Part shown: positions 41,735-53,430 of the stretch, piece after piece
Position numbering within the stretch: position 1 is the stretch's first letter
Layout of the letters: every line of letters begins with the position of its first letter
DNA from: Zygnema cylindricum
Lineage: Eukaryota; Streptophyta; Zygnematophyceae; Zygnematales; Zygnemataceae
NCBI GenBank assembly: GCA_037447655.1
Contig: JBBHKE010001948.1
Span: 541,931 to 605,930 of the forward strand
Length of the DNA: 64,000 bases
Reading direction: 5' to 3'
Made by a program: the position numbers and the translations under genes
Notes under the pieces: model-generated
What the model was told of the DNA's origin: nothing
The model's input: the letters and a program-made list of their open reading frames with translations, nothing else
Databases searched by the model: none

Positions 41735-42056
41735 AGTATTTGTATCCCTAGATCTTTCCAGCCACCAGGAGTTCTTCCTGAACATTTGCTTTCTCAAAAG
41801 CAGATTTTAGTGAAGTCCAGATCTCGCTCGCCTTTTTCATATTCAACCGAGACATGACCAGATTTTATGAAATGCAAAGAATGAGATTGTTCCTTGCCAT
41901 TGAATTCTTTTTCGCCAAACTCGGATCTGTCTCATCAAGGGAGCCATCCAAGACCCCCTGTAAGTCAGAAGTTTCAAATGAAGATTCAACCATTGCCGCT
42001 TGTATGCATACTTTTGGCCATTGAAGATGGGAACTCTTGACGAAAGGCCCATAACC
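41735..42056 (-). pseudogene. Copia-D2 gag N-terminal remnant
   Basis: It begins at the ATG in the primer site (about 42048-42050): MGLSSRVPIFNGQKYAYK. Then a frameshift moves into another frame that parallels Copia-D1 and Copia-G Gag. True sequence further into gag is present only in the mirrored segment to the left. Confidence 0.85.
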
Positions 42057-43034
42057 TGTTGTTCTACAACCACCGTTGTAGGTGGAAAACTAGCTGTTGT
42101 AGTGGAAGTAGACATAAAATCAACAGAAGCTATCAAGTACCTTCTCCAACAGCCAACTTTTAGCTGACACAGAATGTGACTGAAAAAGCCACTTAGCACC
42201 AAATTCAGCACAGTGTTACACCTTACAATAAAGTGACAACTCACAAAGTTTCAGATCAATTGACTCAGTCAACCATAAGAAATAGTCTCTGCAAGTTTCT
42301 TATAAACTGCCTTTAGAAAACTATATTCCCAAGAGTGGATACATAATTTTGACTAAGTCCTAAACTATATACTCATTGTGAGTATCTACTGATCCATACT
42401 AAATATGTTCCCTATAATATGGTACTGTTCTATGTTCTAACAAACTATCTAAACTGTACTTTACTGTTGCGTAAGTACTTTCCTAAATCCTATTTGCTAC
42501 CTGCAGTAAATCTACTAATGTAACTCTATTTTCTAATGCGCTAAACAACAAATATTTGTTTCCCAAATATTTACAGATATCGTTCGTACAGTAAATGTTG
42601 CCGGTGCTTAGTCAGCACTATTCACAACAGTCCAAATGTATGTCGGTCAAATGGTACGAAACATCCTGAGTTCGTACGGCGCACTCAGTAACTGTGGTCC
42701 CCACTTGAATTGCGTCCGTCGACTCGGTTTGCATCAACGATCCTCTTACGCTCTTCTCGCGGATGTTCGGCTTAGTCTCCGTCAGTCCAACTCACTGAAA
42801 CTGCCCGTATGATTAATGACACATGGCTGTGGGTGTTGGTGTCACTCCGGAATACCTGCACTGTCTTCAAATGTCAACACGTGTCCTTGCAGTTGTACAG
42901 TACACTCTACTGTCTACCTGCTACTGTCACACTATTAGAGATCAATAGTAAATCTTTCTTAGATGGAAATATTCTAAGTCCTAAAGCTCCCCTCACAGCC
43001 TTATCTAGTGAACTAAAGATTTCCAAATTTAACA
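42057..43034 (-). repeat. 5' LTR of Copia-D2, inserted into Copia-E reverse transcriptase
   Basis: A 978-bp LTR closely similar to 33698-34677. The inner end is followed by AACA then GGTTATGGGCC (primer site). The outer end abuts Copia-E reverse transcriptase exactly at 43034/43035, where the E protein reads FEDEEGIIFIAI and breaks off. Confidence 0.9.
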
Positions 43035-46000
43035 AATTGCAATAAATATAATTCCTTCCTCATCTTCAAACAAATAAATCGAGTGATCTGAGCTGATCCG
43101 AATACATCCCAATCATGTAAAAAACTTGTCGAGCTTCTTATTCCATTCTTGGGGCGATTGATTCAGCCTATTCAAAGATTTGATCAATCTACATACCTTG
43201 CTCTCCTCCCCTTGCTCCACAAATCCTTCTGGCTGTTGCATAAATATATCCTCTTCAACTCTCCATGTAGGAAGGCCTTCTCGATGTCCATCTGATGTAC
43301 TTCCATGTCTTCTGCTGCCGCTAGAGTGAGAAGTATCCGGAAGGAGGGAAACCTGACGACCCGGGCAAATGTCTCCTCGTAGTCAATTTCCTCTTTCTTG
43401 GTAAATCCTTTCGCCACTAGTCAAGCCTTATAGCGCTCAATTGTGTTATCCGAGGTTGAGTTTCAGCTTAAATACCCAATTACACCCAATTGGCTTCCTG
43501 TCAAAAGGATAATCCACCAATTTCCATGTATTGGCCGCCATAATTTAGGCCATGTTCTCATTAATGGCTGTCTTCCACTGGTTTCTCTCAGGACAAGTCA
43601 TAGCCTCATTTTAAGTTTGAGGTTCATCGGGGTGAGACAATTTGGTCACCTTATTGTTAACTTGTCTCTCTAGCAGTCTTTTGCTGCTTCTTCTTCCTCT
43701 CTCAAACTCGGTTGCCGGAATAGATGGCTCTCTTGGATTCTTCCGAACAGTTTCTACTTCTCCCCTATCCCTTGATTCCGGGTCGATTTCCACCATGTCT
43801 TCCGCTTCGGTTGGAGTTGATACTAGGGGTTCCACATTTCGGTCCTTCTCGATCTGATCTGTACCTGCAAGATCATCATCTTCTTGAAATCTTGGATAGT
43901 TAGGAAGCTCAAAGGTAATCAAAATTTTCTGAATCAAATTTGATTCTGACTATCTTTGTATGCTTAAAATGATCTATATATTTCCCTTTATCTATAACCA
44001 CTAGATGCTTCACAAGGATTATATCTTCTCTCTTAAGATCATAACCTCTATATCCTTTTACATATTCATCATATCTTAGTAGATATCATGTTTTTCCTTT
44101 TGGATCTAACATCCATTTTGACCGATCTGTGTCTAAATTGAACACCTAACTACCAAAAACCTTTAAGTGTCAAACATCTAGTTTTCGGCCTGTCCATCTC
44201 TCATTGGATGTTTGGTCTTTTACTGCCGCACTAAGAACTCTATTCATAAGATAATTGGCACACTTCATTGCTTCGACCCAAAACTTATTTCCTATCTTCT
44301 TATTTGACAACATACTCCTAGCACAGTCACTCAGTGTTCTATTTAATCTTTCAACTACACCATTCGCCTCAGGATTTTCAGAAACTGTCTTTTGGAGTTG
44401 CACTCCATCTTCTCTCAGAAAATCCTCAAATTGGTTAGAGGTATACTCTCTACCGTTGTCACTCCTTACTTTATTGATAAGGGTTTCATGGAGTTTTTCA
44501 CTCCATGCTTTATATTGTCTTAAACATTCCTGAGCATCTGACGTGTTTTTCAAAAAATACATCCTAGAATACCGAGAGCAATCATCGGTGATAGCCATCA
44601 TAAATCTCTTCCCCCCGGGTGAGGACACTCCGGCCGGCCCCAAAATATGCGTGTGTACTAAATCTAGAATCTTTTCTCCCTTATAGGTGGCAGTTTTTGG
44701 GAAGGCTAACTTGTGTGCTTTACCTTGAGCACATCCACTACAATCACTTAGATTCTAACTTTCACCGAACTGAATCCCTTCCACTACTCCCATCTTTTTC
44801 ATCTCTCTTGACTTATCTAGATTCACATGCTCAAGTCTCTTGAGCTACAACATTATATCATGAACACCAACATAATAAGGTTTCTTTTTCTCATTGCTTA
44901 AAATCAGCCTAAACATCCCTTGGCTACCCTTTTCAACAGTGAAATAAACTTCCTCCTGAAAACTAGCAGTAAAGACTCCTTTCCTAATGCTAGTATCAAA
45001 ACCCTTATCATCTAATACAGACGTAGAGATCTTGTTTTTGTTCAGCTCTGGAATAAACAATACATAAGAAAATGTAACTATGGATGTTTTTCCTTCTACT
45101 AACACTTGCAGATCTACAGATCCTACAAGGGTAGTAGTAACTATCCCCCATCCCCGTACTCTATCTCTACGGTGTGAATCTTTCTTATCTTAGTTAACAT
45201 GTGTTTATCCCTACATATGTGCATGGAGGCACCTGAATCTAAAATCCAGCTTGCTTCACCTTTTAATCCATCGAAAGCACATTTTTGCTTTCATGGAATT
45301 TTGACCTCGTTTTTCACTTCCAACTCCTCATAAAATAGGAGTTATTTGTCCTCGTCTTTGGATTCTGCCTCATGTACCTATGTCACAAGGGCCTTTTCCT
45401 TTCCTCTCAGGGTTCCACCTGTCTTATGAGTCCTTGGTCTGAACTCGTTAGTCTGATTTTTGTGCCCCCTCTTTCTATAATATCCGACAGGTTTCTTAGA
45501 ATCATTATTCCTCCAATCAATCCTTCCTGCTAAGGCTTTCCCACTTTTTCCTCCCCTTCAAATCTCAATCGTGCTCTCCCGAACAAGAATCATCCATACC
45601 ACTGAATTCCATATCCACCTTGAGTTCGGCAAGTCTTGCACACGGTTGACTATCATCTCGAACTCGTCTGGTAACTTCATGTGCAAGCAATTAACCTTCA
45701 TCTTTTGAGTTTCAACGTGTCCAGCACTCTCTAGCTCAATGAAAAGTGTTGCAAGATCATTACAAAAATCTAACATCTTCCCCCCCTTGTATACATATGC
45801 GTCTATTTTTTGATTAGCCAAGTGCTGTTGCTGAATCGTACCACTCCGGTACATCTCTATGAGAGCCACCCAAAGATTGGATGCTGGTCTCTACCTGCAA
45901 TGAGGAGATGCAAGCCCTTGAGTATTGATGACGGAGGATTAAGTGCTTTGCAGCCATATTGTTGTAGTCCTTGGTATCGATATCATTCTCCTCGTTCCTC

Positions 46001-46290
46001 GGAATAGGTGACCTGATTGCCGAACCGGTAGCTATCGGTGTGATCGTCTCTTTCTCCTTTCTTTTGTCCACCACCTCCCCTTGCTTTATCTCCTCCGATG
46101 GAGATGGATCTGCTTTTCCGGTGAATCTGCTTCCTCCTAACCCTAGAGGGATGCCAAGACTGGATGGTCGCCTCACCCGTCCACCCACTATTCCCCAAAA
46201 CCTTTTCTCACATAGAGCTCATGTCATCATACTCTCCCAGTATATGAAGCCTATTCCCTTTAAGATGGGCACCCTACAGGGTGGGCCCAT
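43035..46290 (-). pseudogene. Copia-E: decayed copia polyprotein (gag to reverse transcriptase)
   Basis: In minus-strand order: ATG in the primer site (46288-46290; MGPPCRVPILKGIGFIYWES MMT), Gag pieces (KIDAYVYKGGKMLDFCNDLA, NCLHMKLPDEFEMIVNRVQ), a protease-to-integrase region (SYVLFIPELNKNKISTSVLD), integrase (AITDDCSRYSRMYFLKN, KVRSDNGREYTSNQFEDFL, EANGVVERLNRTLSDCARSM), a Glu/Arg-rich linker, and reverse transcriptase (MAKGFTKKEEIDYEETFARV, QMDIEKAFLHGELK). Several frameshifts and stops separate these. The reverse transcriptase is cut at 43035 by the Copia-D2 LTR, and the remainder of E is not seen to the left. Confidence 0.88.
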
Positions 46291-46612
46291 AGTTGCAACT
46301 TTGAGACCTCTATAGGTCCTCAGAGTAGGTAGCTCACACGAAGTCTCTAAGATAACCCTGACCCTTTTGTATTCCTGCAAAAATAAATGCCACCTAGGCA
46401 AGCAAAAACTTTGACCACCTTCACCCTTGTGAAGGTAAGACTCCCTTGAGTTGATAGCAAAAACAATCTTTGAATTTGCTCACCACCTTCTCCCTTGTGA
46501 AGGTAAGAATCCCTTGAGTCGATAGCAAAAAGAATCTCTAAATTTTCTCCCCTGAGCACTAAGTTATGGAGGGTCAAAGTTAACCTTTTGTATAGAAGCT
46601 CTCTTGGAGAGG
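46291..46612 (-). repeat. probable 5' LTR part of Copia-E with a 68-nt internal duplication
   Basis: This sequence beyond the Copia-E primer site should be its 5' LTR. A unit starting ACCACCTTC(A/T)CCCTTGTGA occurs at 46414 and again at 46482, giving two tandem copies of about 68 nt. The LTR is interrupted by Copia-F at 46613; its continuation would be right of 50730. Confidence 0.5.
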
Positions 46613-47707
46613 TGTTGTTCATAGCCCTTTTCAGCCATGAATGTACCCTCGGAAGCACCACAGACTACCCCAAAACAACCTCTTTTGATTCCACTCAGAA
46701 TTCTACAGAAAAACCAAACCAAGCTGAAACTACTCATCAAGATAGTTACTAAGCCACTTAGTATTCCCACCAATTTTCACATAACAATACCAAACCGAAT
46801 AATCACAACACTCAGTCAAAGTTACAGAAAAACAGCCAGCCAGAACTTTGATAAATCTGACCAACTTCACAATGAAGCCCCAAGCAAACCAGACACACAT
46901 TAGGTCTACAAATTTTCCAAATTATTTCCAATACAAGGAGGAACACACATGCGAAATTTCAGAAAATTCTGCCGATAGAACTGAGAGCAATTCTCAGATG
47001 AAATTCCCAAAAAGGAGCAGAAAACAATTTATGTCAAAAAGTTCCTAAGTCAAAAAATGTATAAGTCCTAAAAATATACACGACAGCTTGCTACTAACTG
47101 TACGGAGGCATACCAGCCGTACGTAATTAATCAAATACCTCTATTAATGTGAGTGTACTTGAGATCTATACTAATAATTAATATACAGGACAAAACATTG
47201 TCAAATATTTACAAGTCTTACAAATTCCGTCAAACGAATCGTAATCGTCCAAAATAAATATAATGTGATGGACGCGATTTCGCGTCCCACTTGTTGAAAA
47301 ATAACGACGGCATTTTTCCGCCGTCCGTAGATCTTATTCGGCACCGGCGATGTCGTGCCGCGTGGTTCTAAAGTACACTTGACGAAACGACGTCATTCTC
47401 TCCAAATCTAGCCCGTACCGTAAGCACGTCTTTCGCTTGACAAATTACGTTCCGTACGGGCAACGCACATTTTCAATATTTCAAATCTTTCAAATCGGAT
47501 CGCTTCGCGATCCGCCGTCCATTTTCTAACGCATTCCACGCCACTTAATTACTTCTTCACGTTCCTTTAATTTTCCTCGTACATCTACTCCCCCAATCCG
47601 CAAACCATTCGAACCACCACATTACTTTCGAGAATTAAATACGCACGCGAACACGCGCACGCACAAAACGTTGTGTGCGCACGAAACTAACTTTTCAAAA
47701 ACCAACA
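46613..47707 (-). repeat. 3' LTR of Copia-F
   Basis: It begins TGTTGTTCATAGCCC and ends TTTTCAAAAACCAACA on the window strand. The element-sense polypurine tract TTTTCGGGGGAG (47708-47719) abuts it. It is homologous to 49157-50730 after removing the MITE. Confidence 0.93.
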
Positions 47708-47904
47708 CTCCCCCGAAAATTTAGTTTCGTGCATCCGGAACAAAATATGCCGCGTGTGAAATATAGTTGTACCTTTCCGTACCTTCAAATTTCCTCCCTT
47801 TTTCCCTTTCGTCCAAACGTCATCACCGCTTCCGCTGACGTCACCACTCCCTCAGCTGCCTTCCGCCATGTCTTCTATTTCCTCCAAGAATATCCTCCAT
47901 AAAA

Positions 47905-49182
47905 TCACTTCTCACGCTGTCTTCTTTTGACCACTTTCGGAAAACGTTTTCTTCTACGATTCATCCTTCGAATTCTACTTCCTTTCTTCGTTTTCTTATT
48001 GAATTTTGATGTTTTTCCCATTTTCGCAATTTTATTTTCTTCTTCCGTATTATAAAATTTTCCATGTGCTCCAATTTTCTGAACACTTTTCTTCTCTCCT
48101 ACTCTAAGTGTATTAATCTCCTCCTGCAAATTATGTTCAGTTTTAATTTCCAAATCCCTTTCACTTCCTCCTAATATTCTTTCTTCAATAACCTCTTCCT
48201 CTTGCACATCTTCATCACTCACCAATTTGTCGTTTGTAAAAGTGACAAAAACTGACTCTTTTTCTGTCACCTCTTTCTTCAATCCATTTCCGGTGACAAC
48301 AAGGTTTTCTTTTCCTTCCTCATATTCTATATCTCGAAGAGGAAAAATCGGCAAGTATACAAATTCTTCGACGGGAAGTTTAATCCTTCGTTTAGGGGGT
48401 CGAACTCGATTATCATTCCATCCATTCCTGAAAATTCCTGCAACACATGCACTTTTATATAGCGGACATACCCTGAAAGTATGCCCTACATCATTACAGT
48501 AAAAGCAGTTTTCTACCTTACAACTTTCCTTATTTCTCTGAAATTGTGATCTGACACCTTGATAATTCCCCCTATTCTTTAGAGCCTCAATATTGGCCTC
48601 TTCCTCTAAAACACACCTGATTGCTAATGGTAAGCTCCAATCATTTTTATCAACCTGTTTTAATCTATCTAAAGCACACCTATATTCCTTAGGTAATCCT
48701 TTTATTAACAGAAAAGCCTTTTGAGCATTTGTAAAGTTTCCACCTGCAATATCATTTTCTACAAACAATATTTGTAACCCAATACAGTAATTCAGCATAC
48801 TACCTCCATCATACTTATACTCAACTATTTTTCTGACATTACTCATCCAGTGATACACAGAAGTCTTTTGATATCCACGTTCTAAGCACTTCCATAACTC
48901 AGCTGCACTTTCTAGTCCAAGGTAAGTCATTACAAGTTCCTCATTCAAGGATAGCTTGATAATCAGCATGCACTCATTGTTCTTCTCCTCCCATCCAACG
49001 GATGATTCAGCACATGTCCCATCCACCACATCCATTAGCTTCCTCGACTTGAAGTAGCTCTCCATCATACTCCTCCAATAATAATATTTAGAACCATCAA
49101 ATATGGGCAAGGTTGATTCATCCAAAATTGGTAGCCATGGGTGTGGGCCCATAACCTGTTGTTCATAGCCCTTTTCAGCCAT
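47905..49182 (-). CDS. Copia-F Gag with CCHC zinc knuckle
   Basis: A single open frame of 425 codons. Starting at 49182 the first nine codons lie in the LTR (MAEKGYEQQ); a second ATG inside the primer site (49150-49152) gives MGPHPWLPILDESTLPIFDG. It contains the copia Gag core (SKYYYWRSMMESYFKSRKLM, ELWKCLERGYQKTSVY, KIVEYKYDGGSMLNYCIGLQ, AFLLIKGLPKEYRCALDRLK) and one CCHC knuckle CFYCNDVGHTFRVC (CX2CX4HX4C). The C-terminal third is acidic, and the end is strongly basic (KKTKKGSRIRRMNRRRKRF). It has no stops, unlike every other copia frame in this 27-kb nest. It should form the particle that packages the element RNA. Confidence 0.9.
   Translation of the reverse strand: MAEKGYEQQVMGPHPWLPILDESTLPIFDGSKYYYWRSMMESYFKSRKLMDVVDGTCAESSVGWEEKNNECMLIIKLSLNEELVMTYLGLESAAELWKCLERGYQKTSVYHWMSNVRKIVEYKYDGGSMLNYCIGLQILFVENDIAGGNFTNAQKAFLLIKGLPKEYRCALDRLKQVDKNDWSLPLAIRCVLEEEANIEALKNRGNYQGVRSQFQRNKESCKVENCFYCNDVGHTFRVCPLYKSACVAGIFRNGWNDNRVRPPKRRIKLPVEEFVYLPIFPLRDIEYEEGKENLVVTGNGLKKEVTEKESVFVTFTNDKLVSDEDVQEEEVIEERILGGSERDLEIKTEHNLQEEINTLRVGEKKSVQKIGAHGKFYNTEEENKIAKMGKTSKFNKKTKKGSRIRRMNRRRKRFPKVVKRRQREK
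49143..49156 (-). promoter_or_regulatory. half-tRNA primer site of Copia-F containing a gag ATG
   Basis: Element sense reads GGTTATGGGCCCAC directly after the LTR end AACAACA. This is a 14-nt perfect complement to the initiator tRNA-Met anticodon arm. The ATG within it is in frame with gag. Confidence 0.82.
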
Positions 49183-50730
49183 GAATGTACCCTCGGAAGC
49201 ACCACAGACTACCCCAAATCAGCCTCCTTTGATTCCACTCCGAATTCTACAGAATAACCAAACCATGCTGAAAATACTCAATCAGATAGTTTTTAGGCCA
49301 CTTAGTATTCCCACCAATTTTCATATAACAAAAACAAACCGAATAATCACAACACTCAATCAAAGTTACAGAAAAACAGCCTGCCAGAACTTTGATAAAT
49401 CTGACCAACTTCACAATGAAGCCCCAAGCAAACCAGACACAAATTAGGTCTGCAAATTTGCCAAATTATTTCCAATACAAGGAGGAACACACATGCGAAA
49501 TTTCAGAAAATTCTGCCGATAGAACTGAGAGCAATTCTCAGATGAAATTCCCAAAAAGGAGCAAAAAACAATTTCTGTCAAAAAGTTCCTAAGTCTAAAA
49601 ATGTATAAGTCCTACAAATATACACGACAGCTTGCTACTAACTGTACGGAGGCATACCTGCCGTACGTAATCAATCAACTACACCGCCAATCGTTATTAA
49701 CGTTGTGTACGCTAATTCCGTCCCGCTTTTTTTTTTATTATTTTCCATTAGTGTAGTTCATTCTATTTTTTTCTTTATTCTATTTAGGGCTATTTTTAGT
49801 ACGTTGTCTTTTAAATAGAGTGGTGTACGGTCAGTGTCAGACCGTACATAAATGTACCTTTTTAAGTTAAAAAGTACAATAAATTAGTTTTAGTAACCGC
49901 GGACGCATGAGAATGTGCGTTCTAAAAAGGAAAAAAAACCAGGTCGTAAAAAATCCCGCTCGCACATATTCTCGTCCGACAGCCGCGTTTCGACCGTGTG
50001 AATGTACGATTTTTGTACGATTTGTCAGATTTTGTACGGAGACCTATATTAGTGTAAGCATGTTTGCGACCGACATTTTTTTTTTCAAAGATCCAAATAA
50101 CCATAATCAAACAATTAGAATGTATGATTTTTTCCAAAGTTTTCAAATTCTTAAATAGCGTACACCACGGTAATAATTTTTATACGCTAAAAAAACTTAC
50201 ACGCTAATAACGATTGGCGGTGTACCTCTATTAATGTGAGTGTACCTGAGATCTATACTAATAATATACTAATAATTAATATACAGGACAAAACATTGTC
50301 AAATATTTACAAGTCTTACGAATTTCGTCAAACGGATCGAGACCGTCCAAAGTAAATATCATGTGATGGACGCGATTTCGCGTCCCTAACCAAACTAACG
50401 GCGCCGCCGTTCGTAGATCTTATTCGGCATCCTTGATGTCGTGTCGCGTGGTCACACAATCCACTTGACGAATTGACGTCATCTCATCCAAATTAATCCG
50501 TACCTTTGACTTACGCATTTCGTACCTTTTCATATGTTTGTTCGCGTCACTCAAATATTTCCTTACGTCCCAAAACAAGTAGTACCATTACTCCCCCAAC
50601 CTGCAAATCCATTCAAACCTCCACAGTAAATCCAAATATCATACGCATTAAAATCGCGTACTGTACTCACGAAACATTGTATACGCAAGAAACGACGCGT
50701 ACGCACGAAACTAACTTTTCAAAAACAACA
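49157..50730 (-). repeat. 5' LTR of Copia-F, carrying a MITE
   Basis: Homologous to 46613-47707 except for the MITE at 49682-50222 and small indels. It ends TTTTCAAAAACAACA and is followed by TSD AGAGG. Confidence 0.93.
49682..50222. mobile_element. Tc1/mariner-like MITE, 541 bp, TA target duplication
   Basis: Terminal inverted repeats of about 22 bp: CACCGCCAATCGTTATTA at the left end and its complement at the right, with one mismatch a few bases further in. The flanking TA (49680-49681 and 50223-50224) is single in the empty site of the sister LTR near 47139. There is no transposase frame. The interior has several GTACGGTC/GACCGTAC-type words. It inserted after Copia-F. Confidence 0.92.
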
Positions 50731-51231
50731 AGAGGGTCATATCTACCAAATTTTTATAAGTCATATCTCTCTCTAAAACTCTATCTACTGAAGTACGACA
50801 CCAATTATAATATTATGTCGTACAAAAAGGTATAGGTGCCGGTGTACTTTCTTTACGACCATTGTACGACATGGCCAACAAGTCGAAACATGTCATATTT
50901 GGATTTGTTCTTGTAATCCTCAAAGATGTCGTAATCCAATGTGATTATGCCACATGTCCATCGATCTGGCGTTTGACCGCAAACTACCAAAAACCTATTC
51001 CGCGATCTCGACATTCTTCACGGCCGTCCGATTAAATCCGGATTTCAATCGTAGTCGTCATAAATACCTGCGCGATTTTTGTTTAGCCTTTGAAACAAAT
51101 TGCCTGGTATCTGTTTGGATGTTCCGTACCGTGTACAACAAAAACTCTATCTATGTCCTAATATCGCGTTAAATGAAATAGTCTACGTGTAAACATTTGA
51201 ATAGTTATCAAACCTTATATCATGTAACCTT
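50731..51231. other. sequence between Copia-F and Copia-G
   Basis: 500 bases with no coding signal. By position it should continue the Copia-E 5' LTR that Copia-F interrupts. The far end of that LTR was not identified. Confidence 0.4.
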
Positions 51232-51236
51232 GGTCT

Positions 51237-52244
51237 TGTTGTTCTACAACCACCGTTGCAGGCGGAGAACCAGCATTAGTAGTGGAAGTAGACATGAAAA
51301 ACAACAGAAACAGTCAAAGTACCTACTCAACAGCCAACTTAGAACTGACACAAAATATGACTCAAAAAGCCAATGTGCTTCAAATTTGCCACAGTGATAC
51401 AAAATACAGTAAACTAAGAATTCCCAAAATTGCAGCCAAGTGACCTAGTAAACCATAAGATATGATGTCTGGAAGTTTCCCAATAACTGCCTTTAGAAAA
51501 TCATATTCCCAAAACTGGATACTACAAAATCGTCTAAGTCCTAAGTTATATACTCACATTAGGTATCTACTAATCTACACTAATTCGGGTAAGCGTTACT
51601 ATGGTTATTATCCTGACTAACGACAAAGCATCCTACCTGTACGTTACTGTACCTTAAAAACCTAATTACTATTTTCTAAAATCCTGATTAATGAAACTCT
51701 ATTTTTTATCACACTAAACAACAAACTAATGTTATTCAGATATTTACAGACATTGAACCGTACACACAACGTTCCAAATGCTTAGGCAGCGGTGACCGCT
51801 AAAGTCCAGCTGAATGTGGTCATGTAGTACGAAGCACCTGAGTGATTCGTCACTTGTGGTCCCACGCGAATCACGCTTGTGGTCCCTCGTGAATCGCGCT
51901 TGTGGTCCCAGGTGAATCACGTCCGTTAGAACAAATTCGATCGACGATGGTACCGTCGAGCTGTACCATATGTTTTTGGAATACTCGGGACAGATCCCAT
52001 TCGTCCGATCATGTAAATCGCATCGTCAACTTTTTGACACGTATGGCTAACTGTGGGCGCTACTCCGAAAAACCTGCATACGTTATTTCGCCGACACGTG
52101 TCCCTGCAAAAGTACGATACACTCTACTGTACCTTTTGCTACTGTAACACTAATTAAGGTAAGTATTATAGTAGACTACTAGGAAAAATATCCTAAGTTA
52201 TTTTTACCCCTATTGACTGAAATAAAGATTTATAAATTACAACA
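51237..52244 (-). repeat. 3' LTR of Copia-G
   Basis: TGTTGTTCTAC...AATTACAACA. The polypurine tract, element sense TTTAGGGGAA, lies at 52245-52254. Confidence 0.93.
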
Positions 52245-52267
52245 TTCCCCTAAATCCTTAGACTCAG

Positions 52268-53400
52268 TTACTCACTTAGTCCAATAGCATCTTTGCAAAC
52301 TTGTAATTTAGAAGCAGGAAGGGCTTTTGTTAACATGTCAGCCACCATCTTCTCATCTGGTAAATAACACAATTTAACGACTTTTGCAAGTATTTTTTCT
52401 CTAACAAAGTGAAGTCTAACATCCATGTGTTTGCTCTTAAAGTGATGGCTGGGGTTAGAGGCAATTGCTATGGCAGCTTGGTTGTCACACCAGATAGCTT
52501 GAGGGCTAGTTTGCATATACCCAAGTTCTTGTAAAATGGACTTGACCTATAGGAGCTCCTTGAGGGCGGAAGCTGCTGCTATATATTCTGACTCCATTGT
52601 GGATTGAGCTGTAACCTTTTGTAATTTGCTACTCCAGCAGCAAGTTCCATCTCCAATCTTCAAAACGAAGTCGGTCAAGATTTCCGGCTTGACATCTCCC
52701 CATAGCTAGCATCGCTCCACGTCTGGATATTCACCTCTCCTCCTCCGAGAACAAGCTTGAGATTTCGAGTACCTGCAAGATATCTCAACACTCTTTTCAC
52801 TACTTCCCTGTCTGCCTTTTTAGGATTCTGCAGACTTCTACTCAAGACTCCCACAGCTTATACAATGTCGGGTCTCGTACAATTCATAAAATATATATGA
52901 CTTCTAACTACCTGTCTATATGGCTTTGAAGCCATAAACTCTTCCTCCCCTGTCTATAAACTCTCACCGACAATTATGCCTGAATCTGTATCAATTCCTT
53001 CCAATTTCTGCCTGAATTCCATAGGAGTTACGGATCCTTTCACATCTTTCATTTCAAATCTTTCTAGCATGTTACCTATTGCTTCTTTCTGAGTCAACAT
53101 AATCAGCCTCTTGTTTCTGTCTCTTTCGACATGTATTCCTAAGATGTATTTGGCCTCACCGAGGTCCTTCATCTCGAACCTAGACCTTAAAGCCGCTTTA
53201 ATGAGGTTTATTTCATCCATTGACTTCCTTATTAATAATAAGTGATCCACATATACAGCAATATAAAGTATCCCATCCTCCCCTTATAAGACATATACAT
53301 AATGATCTTAGCTAATTCTCTTAAATCCCAGCCCAGTCAAAAACTCATCTAACTTCAAATTCCACTGATGCGGGGCTTGTTTTAGCCCATACAAAGATTT
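52268..53400 (-). pseudogene. Copia-G reverse transcriptase C-terminal part and RNase H
   Basis: The pieces include LYIAVYVDHLLLIRKSMDE, where the catalytic YVDD is YVDH, so the enzyme would be dead. Further landmarks are MKDLGEAKYILGIHVERDRN, WCDNQAAIAIASNPSHHF, KSKHMDVRLHFVREKI and KMVADMLTKALPASKL, ending IGLSE and a stop next to the polypurine tract. Stops break the region between 52517 and 52953. Confidence 0.88.
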
Positions 53401-53430
53401 GATCAATTTACACACTAATTCTTCCTTTCC

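Larger units (their letters stand above)
46613..50730 (-). mobile_element. Copia-F: gag-only (TR-GAG type) non-autonomous LTR retrotransposon
   Basis: Long LTRs (46613-47707 and 49157-50730), perfect TSD AGAGG (46608-46612 and 50731-50735), half-tRNA primer site and polypurine tract are all present. The 1.45-kb interior contains one gag frame and no protease, integrase, reverse transcriptase or RNase H. It must borrow enzymes from another element. The right LTR contains a 541-bp MITE. Confidence 0.93.
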
